DNA of 6,000 nt from Filomicrobium sp. (GTDB lineage Bacteria; Pseudomonadota; Alphaproteobacteria; Rhizobiales; Hyphomicrobiaceae), in assembly GCA_021775655.1 (NCBI GenBank), contig JAJFHK010000522.1:1-6000 (forward strand), read 5' to 3'. The translations under genes and the position numbers were made by a program. A model generated the notes under the pieces. It saw only the letters and a list, made by a program, of their open reading frames with translations. It had not been told where the DNA came from and made no database searches. This document shows, piece after piece, positions 1 through 5,386 of this stretch. How positions within the stretch are numbered: the stretch's first letter is position 1; every line of letters starts with the position of its first letter.

Positions 1-705
1 GTAACGGACCGAGTTGGTACGATCACCGAGGCAGTCGTTACCAATGCCCTGACGAATTGTATTACAGTTCACAAGCGCACCGAACGTGCTGCTAGGCAGG
101 CCGGTCGTGCCTAGGAAGCTACCAGTCCCCGACCGGGTGCCACCTTCAGGTGTCAGGTAGAAAGAAACGCCTTCAAAGGTCACCGCATTGTGTTGGAATA
201 GCGTTCCGGTGAAGTCCGTCAGAATAACGGCGTTATCACCGGCCGCGCTTTGCATGCCGACGCCTAGTTTACCGAGCCTTTTGCTCTTCAACCACCAGTA
301 TGCGCGCTGGAGATTCACGCCGAAGTTGGCGTTGTCGTTGTCCTGATTGTCAAACAACGGGTTGGCGTGATCGAAGAAAATGTTGATCTGGTAACCGGCT
401 TCAACATCACTGTTGATAGCTGCGGTACCGGTGAACGAAACGTTGGAAGCAAGGTCGGTCGAATCGTGCGCGACGTAGACGTTGCTCTCGTTGCCGTCAT
501 CCCACCACATGATGCCTTCACTCACCCACCCGGTGATTGTCAGGCTGACCTTGCGGTTACCCTTGCGGGCTGTCGTTGCCTCGAGCTCAGCTACTCGCTC
601 CTCAAGATCGGCACAGCAGTCTCCCCCCAAATCGGCAGCCGTAGCGCCGCCGACGGAAAACAGCATGCCAGCTGCAGCAAGAGCAGCAATCGCACTGTGT
701 TTCAC
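1..705 (-). CDS. Outer-membrane porin, Porin_2 (rhizobial) family, 3' end cut off by the window edge
   Basis: Passive diffusion channel of the outer membrane. The frame is open from 705 to the left edge and gives 235 residues without a stop, so the C-terminal part of the barrel lies outside the window. Residues 1-24 form a signal peptide (MKHSAIAAL start, hydrophobic core, cleavage near ATAA/D). The mature protein begins with DLGGDCCADLEERVAELEAT, a paired cysteine plus a short coiled-coil segment, then RKGNRKVSLT and the first beta strand. This opening is characteristic of alphaproteobacterial Porin_2 proteins. Alternating aromatic strands such as GYQINIFFDH and RAYWWLKS, separated by acidic loops (DNQDNDNANF), fit a barrel. 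I chose the GTG at 705 because GGGGGA lies 6 nt upstream and it gives a compact signal peptide. An in-frame ATG at 723 would add six residues (MNGGIN), also has a purine-rich upstream stretch, and cannot be excluded. Same strand as the dehydrogenase genes, but 214 nt away. Confidence 0.9.
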   Translation of the reverse strand, partial: MKHSAIAALAAAGMLFSVGGATAADLGGDCCADLEERVAELEATTARKGNRKVSLTITGWVSEGIMWWDDGNESNVYVAHDSTDLASNVSFTGTAAINSDVEAGYQINIFFDHANPLFDNQDNDNANFGVNLQRAYWWLKSKRLGKLGVGMQSAAGDNAVILTDFTGTLFQHNAVTFEGVSFYLTPEGGTRSGTGSFLGTTGLPSSTFGALVNCNTIRQGIGNDCLGDRTNSVRY

Positions 706-711
706 GTTAAT

Positions 712-717
712 TCCCCC
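712..717 (-). promoter_or_regulatory. Ribosome binding site supporting the GTG start of the porin
   Basis: On the minus strand GGGGGA is followed by a 6-nt spacer and the GTG at 705. It favours GTG over the in-frame ATG at 723, although AGGAAG about 7 nt upstream of that ATG is a competing candidate. Confidence 0.5.
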
Positions 718-739
718 ATTCATATCTCGTCTTCCTTCC

Positions 740-761
740 AATATTCCAACATTCGAATATT
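740..761 (-). promoter_or_regulatory. Inverted repeat upstream of the porin, possible operator
   Basis: Perfect 7-bp arms AATATTC (740-746) and GAATATT (755-761) surround an 8-bp spacer. The site lies 16 nt upstream of the ATG at 723 and 34 nt upstream of the GTG at 705. The symmetry is seen directly; a role as a repressor site or 5' leader hairpin for the porin is inference. The AT-rich arms could arise by chance. Confidence 0.3.
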
Positions 762-794
762 TCACGGCTCTTGGTTTCTTCTGGCCTGACTTTT

Positions 795-834
795 ATCCCA
801 AGCGGCATGCGAAACACCGCGCATGGGATTTTTT
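795..834 (+). terminator. Hairpin followed by six T, terminator-like on the plus strand
   Basis: Arms ATCCCA (795-800) and TGGGAT (824-829) pair, and inside them GCGG (802-805) can pair with CCGC (817-820). A run of six T follows at 829-834. A competing inner stem is CATGCG/CGCATG (806-811, 820-825). The T run makes it terminator-like only for plus-strand transcription, yet both flanking genes are on the minus strand. It may stop antisense transcription, act in the porin leader, or be chance. Confidence 0.35.
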
Positions 835-859
835 GAACCAACAAGCCGTCGGATGTCTT

Positions 860-908
860 GACTTCAGTTCTCCTGGAAGACTCAGCTCCAAGCAAGCATT
901 CTGAAGTC
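860..908 (-). other. Stem-loop just downstream of the GMC dehydrogenase stop codon
   Basis: An 8-bp perfect inverted repeat, GACTTCAG (860-867) and CTGAAGTC (901-908), starts 11 nt past the stop codon of the flavoprotein gene. Within its 33-nt loop a second stem can form on the minus strand between CTTGGA and TCCAGG, with one G-U pair. No T run follows, so it is not a classical intrinsic terminator. It could protect the 3' end of the dehydrogenase mRNA or mark its end in another way. Confidence 0.3.
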
Positions 909-919
909 TTTCTCACCTA

Positions 920-2500
920 TTACAGAGCGCCTTTCTTCAGCTGTGTTGCCAAATAGTCAGCTTGGCGTATCGCCAATGCTACAATCGTCAACGTTGGGTT
1001 AGGTGAAGCACTTGTCGTGAACTGGCTTCCATCCGAAACGAAGAGGTTCTTGATGTCGTGTGACTGACCCCATTTGTTGACGACGCCATCTTCCGGCTTC
1101 GCGCTCATGCGATTCGTACCCATGTTGTGGCTCGCCGGATATGCCGGCAGGTTGTAGATCTTCTTGGCGCCTAAGGTGCTGTAAATCTTTTCCATTTGCG
1201 CATAGGCGTGGTTGCGCATGTTGGTATCGTTGGGATGGTCGGTCTTGTGGACGACAGGAACCGCCAGCCCGTACTGGTCCTTCTCAGTATCATGCAGCGT
1301 GATTCGGTTTTGCTCTTGAGCCAAGTCTTCGCCGCAGATCCACACCCCAGACATATACTTGTAGTTCTCCATCGCCTCGGAAACATCGCGGCCCCAGCCC
1401 GTTGGTCCAGGCACGAGGAATGCCGACAAGAACCCGATTCCCAACGCCAGCTTCTCAAGCGTGTAGCCGCCAACAAAGCCGCGGCTATCGTCGTAGCGTG
1501 CCTCGTCGCGAACGATTCCAGCGACCGCTGTGCCCCTGTTCATGTGAACGGGGCCCGGCATTGTGGCGTAGACGCCGCCGGTCATGTGGGTCATGTAATT
1601 CCTTCCAACCTGTCCCGATGAATTCGCCAAACCATCAGGGAACATGCTGGATTCTGAGTTTAGTAAGAGCCGCGGTGATTCGATCGAGTTACCTGCAACG
1701 CAGACCACACGGGCCTTCTGGCGCTGCTGCTTGCCGTCTTTGTCAGCATAGACGACGCCTGTGACCTTGCCGGACTTGTCGTGCTCGACCCGCAAGACCA
1801 TGCAGTTTGTGCGAATCTCGCAATTGCCGGTTTCTTCGGCCCGAGGCAGTTCGGAATAAAGGGTCGACCACTTTGCGCCGATCTTACAACCCTGCATGCA
1901 GAAGCCAATTTGCTGGCAGGCAGGGCGACCGTCTCGCGCTTCGGAGTTGATCGACATGGGTCCGGCAGTGATGTCGGAATAACCGATTCGCCGCGCGCCT
2001 TCCGCGAGCACCTTGAAGTCCGCACTCCAGGGGAGGTGCGGCATTCCGGTGACGTCACCGGTGGTGCCCATCTTCAGTTCGGCCTTGTCGTACCACGGCT
2101 TCAATTCATCAAGGGTAATTGGCCAGTCAAGGATGTTGGCGCCAGAAACACCGCCCGTTTTGGTCTTCATCTTGAATTCGTGTTCCTGGTAGCGAATCGA
2201 TACGCCTGCCCAGTGTACGGTTGAACCGCCCAGGCCCTTGACGATCCATGCTGGCAACGTCGGATGATTTACCGCGCCGTGCCATCCTCCTGCCGAATGA
2301 CGCTTGTCGAGCCAGGAGATTTTTAAGAACATCCCCCATTCGTCATTATCGATATCGTCGAGGGTCAGTTTTTTACCGGCTTCCAATACGACGCTTTTCA
2401 CGCCTTTTTGCGCTAGTTCATGCGCCATCGTTCCGCCACCGGCACCGGAACCAATGATGACGACGACACTGTCGTCGTTGAGATCAAATTTTGCAGCCAT
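920..2500 (-). CDS. GMC-family FAD-dependent dehydrogenase, catalytic subunit of a periplasmic/membrane alcohol or sugar dehydrogenase
   Basis: Predicted to oxidise a hydroxyl group with FAD and pass electrons to the respiratory chain rather than to oxygen. The 526-residue protein has the Rossmann FAD motif GSGAGG at 17-22, the ribose-binding acidic end VVLEAG (E40), the second GMC flavin motif GGSTVHWAG at 91-99, and a C-terminal half with SHNMGTNRMS (H458, likely catalytic base) and SPNPTLTIVALA (N501, likely partner). C195, C201 and C205 (CQQIGFCMQGC) match in position and spacing the three-cysteine motif that holds a [3Fe-4S] cluster in FAD glucose and fructose dehydrogenases of the direct-electron-transfer type. 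It has no signal peptide of its own; in that family the catalytic subunit is exported bound to the Tat-targeted small subunit encoded just upstream. The start ATG follows GGGAGGAA with good spacing, 21 nt after the small-subunit stop. The substrate cannot be assigned: glucose, gluconate, fructose, polyols and other alcohols are all used by relatives. Confidence 0.93.
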   Translation of the reverse strand: MAAKFDLNDDSVVVIIGSGAGGGTMAHELAQKGVKSVVLEAGKKLTLDDIDNDEWGMFLKISWLDKRHSAGGWHGAVNHPTLPAWIVKGLGGSTVHWAGVSIRYQEHEFKMKTKTGGVSGANILDWPITLDELKPWYDKAELKMGTTGDVTGMPHLPWSADFKVLAEGARRIGYSDITAGPMSINSEARDGRPACQQIGFCMQGCKIGAKWSTLYSELPRAEETGNCEIRTNCMVLRVEHDKSGKVTGVVYADKDGKQQRQKARVVCVAGNSIESPRLLLNSESSMFPDGLANSSGQVGRNYMTHMTGGVYATMPGPVHMNRGTAVAGIVRDEARYDDSRGFVGGYTLEKLALGIGFLSAFLVPGPTGWGRDVSEAMENYKYMSGVWICGEDLAQEQNRITLHDTEKDQYGLAVPVVHKTDHPNDTNMRNHAYAQMEKIYSTLGAKKIYNLPAYPASHNMGTNRMSAKPEDGVVNKWGQSHDIKNLFVSDGSQFTTSASPNPTLTIVALAIRQADYLATQLKKGAL

Positions 2501-2521
2501 TTTCTTGTTCCTCCCTGGATC

Positions 2522-3082
2522 TCAGAGCCAGTCGATCTTGTCGAAGTTGTCCACGAACCCGCCGTCTTCCCAGGAGGAACCGTCGTATCCGAACTTCGGC
2601 CAAAGCTCTTTGTTGTTGTAGAGCCCGAACAAGAGACCGCCTTTGAACTTCTGGAAGAACGCACCCAACTCGATCGAGCGGAGAAGACCTTCGCGTTTGT
2701 TTGGGTCGGAGACTGCAACGTAATTCTGGCCGTAAATTTTCTGAGCGCGCGCCTCCAGGTCGGTGACTCCGTCGAGCACCAGCTTTCGGGTCTCGTCGTT
2801 GCTCTGAGCTTCCTTGAGGACGTCGTCGACGACTTTGACGTAGGGTCCTTCGGGCAAGAAGTCGTCGTGAGGGTAGATGTCTCGTGCCATGCGGATCAGA
2901 GTTAGCCGCTGCTCTGCGGAAACTCCCGAAGCAGCCCAGGCACCGGTGGGGCCGACTGCCGTGGCAGTGGCCAGGGCCAGAAATGCCGAGGAGGTTAGAA
3001 GGCCGCGCCGGCTGAGCTTGAAATCGGAAATCGGGACGGTTTCCCGGACGTGAGTCTTGACCAAGCTAAGATCGTAAAGCAT
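2522..3082 (-). CDS. Tat-exported small subunit, gluconate 2-dehydrogenase subunit 3 family
   Basis: Partner and export escort of the GMC flavoprotein encoded 21 nt downstream. With the start at 3082 the protein has 186 residues. A Tat signal occupies about residues 20-50: SRRGLL (24-29) carries the twin arginines R25-R26, then comes the hydrophobic stretch SSAFLALATATAV and a likely cleavage site after GAWA (A50). The mature part has RMARDIYPHDDFLP (65-78), typical of this family, and ends with LYNNKELWPKFGYDGSSWEDGG (154-175), matching the family's Y-N-W-GYPG-S-GG ending. In FAD glucose dehydrogenases this subunit is required for folding and co-export of the catalytic subunit through Tat. 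I chose the ATG at 3082 because AGGAGG lies 8 nt upstream. The ATG at 3088 is only 2 nt from it, and the ATG at 3166 would fall upstream of the predicted sigma-54 transcription start. Confidence 0.88.
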   Translation of the reverse strand: MLYDLSLVKTHVRETVPISDFKLSRRGLLTSSAFLALATATAVGPTGAWAASGVSAEQRLTLIRMARDIYPHDDFLPEGPYVKVVDDVLKEAQSNDETRKLVLDGVTDLEARAQKIYGQNYVAVSDPNKREGLLRSIELGAFFQKFKGGLLFGLYNNKELWPKFGYDGSSWEDGGFVDNFDKIDWL

Positions 3083-3090
3083 CGGCATCT

Positions 3091-3097
3091 CCTCCTT
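3091..3097 (-). promoter_or_regulatory. Ribosome binding site that fixes the start of the small subunit
   Basis: AAGGAGG on the minus strand is a near-perfect Shine-Dalgarno sequence. Its spacing is 8 nt to the ATG at 3082 but only 2 nt to the ATG at 3088. The frame stays open further upstream to 3166, so this site decides the start. Confidence 0.7.
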
Positions 3098-3171
3098 GTG
3101 CTGGCCTGTGATTTGTTTGGCCGTTATTGCCGCCTTGTCGTGTGGTGAGACGTGGCGTTGGGACATGTTAA

Positions 3172-3187
3172 CGCAACGCTTGTGCCA
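3172..3187 (-). promoter_or_regulatory. Sigma-54 (RpoN) promoter of the dehydrogenase operon
   Basis: The minus strand reads TGGCACA-AGCG-TTGCG, against the consensus TGGCACG-N4-TTGCW. The invariant GG (-24) and GC (-12) have exact spacing. Counting from the -12 C, transcription would start near 3161, giving a leader of about 79 nt before the ATG at 3082. The match and position are seen in the sequence; activity and activator are inferred. Confidence 0.75.
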
Positions 3188-3196
3188 ATCCTGAAG

Positions 3197-3206
3197 CTCA
3201 ATTGAG
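3197..3206. promoter_or_regulatory. Perfect palindrome next to the minus-strand sigma-54 promoter
   Basis: CTCAATTGAG is a 10-bp perfect palindrome 9 bp upstream of the -24 element. The sequence is clear; an operator role is only a guess. A related element (AGATTGAGGCAATCT) sits 15 bp upstream of the other promoter and shares CTCAAT on the opposite strand. Confidence 0.3.
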
Positions 3207-3280
3207 TTTGCTTGGAATCTATTCCGCTTCGAACCGCGTCAAGCACAGCCTGAGAAAGCTCTTTTTATAAATATTTTCAA

Positions 3281-3297
3281 CGCACTGCTCAGGGGTG
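3281..3297. promoter_or_regulatory. Candidate upstream activator site, left copy
   Basis: CGCACTGCTCAGGGGTG matches CGCACTCCTCAAGTGTC (4128-4144) at 13 of 17 positions by eye. It lies about 94-110 bp upstream of the minus-strand -24 box, a usual distance for a sigma-54 activator site. Shifted by one base it is an imperfect palindrome (GCAC...GTGC). The AT-rich tract at 3261-3280 between it and the promoter could be bendable DNA. Confidence 0.35.
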
Positions 3298-3339
3298 CCC
3301 ATGACCACACAAGGCCCGCTGCGAATATTTTTGTGCAGC

Positions 3340-3372
3340 GCGCAACGGAATCGAATCGCGAATCCGTTGCGC
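3340..3372. repeat. Long inverted repeat, 14-bp arms with one mismatch
   Basis: GCGCAACGGAATCG (3340-3353) and CGAATCCGTTGCGC (3359-3372) can pair at 13 of 14 positions around a 5-nt loop (AATCG). The outer 10 bp are perfect. No T run follows on either strand, so it is not an intrinsic terminator. It is the strongest hairpin in the window, about 150 bp upstream of the dehydrogenase promoter. It could be a regulator site, the core of a small RNA or a dispersed chromosomal repeat. Confidence 0.5.
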
Positions 3373-4020
3373 ACCGAACACAGCGCGTTATGCCGTGCCG
3401 TGTTCAGCCCTGAATAAGCATTGCGGTTGTTCCGCCCATGGCACGCCGCTAGTGCGACGGCTGTCACGGCTACGCTACTGTTCGTTCAGTGCTCGTGATC
3501 GGTTGAAATGGGCGCGAATGAGTCGTCTCGCAGGCACATTTGCTGATCTGCCCTTGGCATATGCGCTGCCGCCGAATCGTACAGGTCGGTCTCCAAGCAT
3601 CGGAGTAATTTTATCGTACGCATCCGTCTGCAGGTGCAATCTGTCTTCAGGTTACCAACCCAGCACTTTGTCATGCCCATTGATCAAAGAGTCAGTTCAG
3701 GCCGGACGCAACGCGCGAGGCATTAATTAGAACCACGCTCACGTCGTTATCGAAACACGACTCGACGTGATGTCAGGGCGGACGACGTGTCGATCAAAGT
3801 TTTCAAGATTGTCCGCGCAGCTATTCCACTTGATGCCGTGGTTCTTCTGGTTGACCGGGTGATGTAGACAAGTAATGAGCCGCAGGTGGCAATTTCCTCG
3901 ACATTCTGATGATGTCCGAGTTACCTGGTCGAGAGCGCGCTGAGGCCAAATCTGCAGTCGAGAAGGGCGGTCGAAACTATCGCGCGTGGCGAAGACTGCT
4001 GCCTTGTTCAGCGTCATCGA

Positions 4021-4070
4021 GGCAGCTGCGGTGGGAGGGCCTATTTTTTTAACGCATTCGCGGCAGCTGC
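4021..4070. repeat. Two copies of the palindromic GGCAGCTGC, 41 bp apart
   Basis: GGCAGCTGC occurs at 4021-4029 and 4062-4070; each contains the 8-bp palindrome GCAGCTGC. The 41-bp period is close to four helical turns, placing both on one DNA face about 170-220 bp upstream of the plus-strand sigma-54 promoter. A T7 run lies between them. The repetition is seen; regulator binding is inference, and the octamer is short enough to recur by chance. Confidence 0.3.
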
Positions 4071-4127
4071 AGGTGCTGGCTTTTCAGGTTCCACATTTCC
4101 CGCGGAACAGACCTATCGATTTGCCAC

Positions 4128-4144
4128 CGCACTCCTCAAGTGTC
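4128..4144. promoter_or_regulatory. Candidate upstream activator site, right copy
   Basis: CGCACTCCTCAAGTGTC resembles the left copy at 3281-3297 and contains the symmetric pair CACT-N5-AGTG. It lies about 98-114 bp upstream of the plus-strand -24 box, almost the same distance as its counterpart from the other promoter. Confidence 0.35.
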
Positions 4145-4211
4145 GCACAGGTGAAACTGGTGTTGCATGCATACGCAGAAAGCGTTCAGTGACGATCAGG
4201 ATGGGCTCCTA

Positions 4212-4226
4212 AGATTGAGGCAATCT
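4212..4226. promoter_or_regulatory. Inverted repeat next to the plus-strand sigma-54 promoter
   Basis: AGATTG-AGG-CAATCT has perfect 6-bp arms with a 3-bp centre and ends 15 bp before the -24 box. It could be a promoter-proximal operator. Function is inferred from position only. Confidence 0.3.
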
Positions 4227-4241
4227 ATGGAGATATCTGGC

Positions 4242-4257
4242 TGGCACGGCTCATGCT
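4242..4257 (+). promoter_or_regulatory. Sigma-54 (RpoN) promoter of the TPP-dependent dehydrogenase operon
   Basis: TGGCACG-GCTC-ATGCT has a perfect -24 element and the invariant GC at exact spacing; only the first T of TTGC is replaced by A. Transcription would start near 4268, about 73 nt before the TTG start codon. Acetoin dehydrogenase operons in other bacteria are well known to use sigma-54 with an AcoR-type activator, which fits the gene downstream. Confidence 0.72.
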
Positions 4258-4330
4258 TAAGAGATCATTAATAGTCGGGCCTGAACGCGGTTTCACTCGG
4301 CAGGCTGAGGCGAATAAATACAACATATTG

Positions 4331-4336
4331 GGAGGA
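4331..4336 (+). promoter_or_regulatory. Ribosome binding site of the E1 alpha gene with TTG start
   Basis: GGAGGA is followed 4 nt later by the TTG at 4341. The strong site and the fit of the resulting N-terminus to the family support the rare start codon over the ATG codon 11 (4371). Confidence 0.65.
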
Positions 4337-4340
4337 ACTC

Positions 4341-5327
4341 TTGACGCCGACAAGAGAGCAGAAGTTATGGATGTACCGCAATATGCTGGTCAGTCGCTTC
4401 CTGGAAGAGACGATCGAGCAGATTTACATGGAAGGCAAGAAGCCGGTATTCAACATGGCCGATGGGCCGATCCCCGGTGAGATGCACCTCTCCAACGGCC
4501 AGGAACCCTGCGCCGTAGGTGTTTGTGCGCACCTCCAGCCCTTCGACGTCGTGACCGCCACGCACAGGCCGCACCACATTGCCGTAGCAAAGGGTGTCAA
4601 TCTCAAAAAGATGGTGGCTGAAATCTTCGGCAAAGCGACGGGCCTCAGCGGTGGCCGTGGTGGCCACATGCACCTCTTCGATGCAGACGTGAACTTTTGC
4701 TGCTCGGGCATTATCGCCCAGGGGATGGGCCCGGCCGTTGGTGCTGCGTTGTCACGCAAGATGCAGGGCAAAGAAGGCGTCGGCGTTGCTTTTATCGGCG
4801 AAGGCGCGGTGAACCAGGGAGCGTTCCACGAAGCCTTAAACTTGGCGGCCGTATGGAAATTGCCCTTCATCACTATCATCGAGGATAACCAGTGGGGCAT
4901 CTCGGTGGCCAAATCGGAATCAACTGCCGTCCCGGATAATTCGGTGCGGGCGCAGGCTTACGGCATTCCTGGTTATCAGGTTCGCGAAAACGATACCTAC
5001 GAAATCTTCCGGGTGGCAGGCGAAGCAATCGAAAGGGCCCGCAAAGGCGGCGGGCCGAGCCTCATCGAAATCGAAACCTATCGCTTCGCCGGGCACTTCA
5101 TGGGTGACGCGGAGGGCTATCGCCCCAAGGGTGAACTCGATGGGCTGAAAGCCAAGGACCCGATCAATATCATGCGCGCGCGTTTGGGTTCTGAAGAGGG
5201 TCTGACCGACGCTGATAACGACCAAATCATCGCCGAATGCCGCGCAACGGTTGACGCAGCCATTCAGTTCGCACGCGAGAGCGAGTTTGCACCTGTGGAA
5301 GAGGCCTTGGAAAAAGTGTTCGTATGA
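4341..5327 (+). CDS. TPP-dependent dehydrogenase E1 component, alpha subunit (acetoin/pyruvate dehydrogenase type)
   Basis: Binds thiamine diphosphate together with the beta subunit encoded next, cleaves or decarboxylates a keto or acyloin substrate, and hands the acyl or aldehyde unit to a lipoyl E2 in the cytoplasm. The 328 residues match the usual length of AcoA-like proteins. Conserved features are the N-terminal MYRNMLVSRFLEE (11-23), HRPHH (75-79, normally HRGHG), GGRGGHMHLFD (104-114), the TPP/Mg motif GEG at 153-155 through EDNQWGIS (181-188) in place of the common GDG...NN, and YRFAGHFMGDAEGYR (247-261), where the usual serine after GH is phenylalanine. The start is TTG with a strong ribosome binding site; starting at the internal ATG would remove ten residues that relatives usually have. 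It lies 59 nt before the beta gene, under a predicted sigma-54 promoter. Acetoin dehydrogenase is the best-known relative, but the divergent motifs leave the substrate open. Confidence 0.92.
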   Translation: MTPTREQKLWMYRNMLVSRFLEETIEQIYMEGKKPVFNMADGPIPGEMHLSNGQEPCAVGVCAHLQPFDVVTATHRPHHIAVAKGVNLKKMVAEIFGKATGLSGGRGGHMHLFDADVNFCCSGIIAQGMGPAVGAALSRKMQGKEGVGVAFIGEGAVNQGAFHEALNLAAVWKLPFITIIEDNQWGISVAKSESTAVPDNSVRAQAYGIPGYQVRENDTYEIFRVAGEAIERARKGGGPSLIEIETYRFAGHFMGDAEGYRPKGELDGLKAKDPINIMRARLGSEEGLTDADNDQIIAECRATVDAAIQFARESEFAPVEEALEKVFV

Positions 5328-5386
5328 CCGCGGACGGTTTTTGAACGCCGCGCGAACAATATAGGTTTCTAGGGAGAGAATTGGTT

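Larger units (their letters stand above)
3188..4241. other. Divergent regulatory region between two sigma-54 promoters, no convincing gene
   Basis: About 1.05 kb separates the two outward-facing promoters. Short open frames occur on both strands (for example 3219-3467 minus, 3395-3730 plus, 3739-4017 minus, 3986-4192 plus), but none has a good ribosome binding site, recognisable domain or protein-like composition. The region holds several inverted repeats listed separately, an AT-rich tract at 3261-3280 and a T7 run at 4044-4050. It could hold activator sites, DNA-bending sites, a small RNA or a decayed gene. No tRNA or insertion-sequence ends were recognised. Confidence 0.6.

Noticed and set aside
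707..916. Open frame of 69 residues on the minus strand between the flavoprotein and porin genes
   Set aside because: It runs through the gap hairpins and overlaps the porin leader, and its translation shows no signal peptide, domain or family resemblance.
3083..3166. N-terminal extension of the small subunit to the ATG at 3166
   Set aside because: The frame is open, but the ATG at 3166 lies upstream of the predicted transcription start near 3161, has no good ribosome binding site, and would add 28 residues before a Tat signal. AAGGAGG at 3097-3091 points to 3082.
3219..3467. Open frame of 82 residues on the minus strand containing VVMGTPEQCVENIY
   Set aside because: The short stretch recalls the C-terminal part of luciferase-like monooxygenases, but the rest has no family features, the frame spans the strong hairpin at 3340-3372, and no ribosome binding site is visible. 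At best a decayed remnant.
3555..3570. Third sigma-54-like sequence, TGGCATA-TGCG-CTGCC, plus strand
   Set aside because: The GG and GC spacing is right, but both elements are weaker than in the two accepted sites and no gene starts downstream for nearly 800 bp. Could be revisited if a small RNA is found there.
3395..4192. Other short open frames in the intergenic region on both strands
   Set aside because: They overlap one another or carry Cys/Arg/Ser-rich non-protein-like composition, and lack ribosome binding sites and recognisable domains.
5327..5342. Small hairpin ACCG-CGGA-CGGT followed by five T after the E1 alpha stop codon
   Set aside because: A 4-bp stem is too weak for a convincing terminator, and ending transcription here would separate two subunits of one enzyme.
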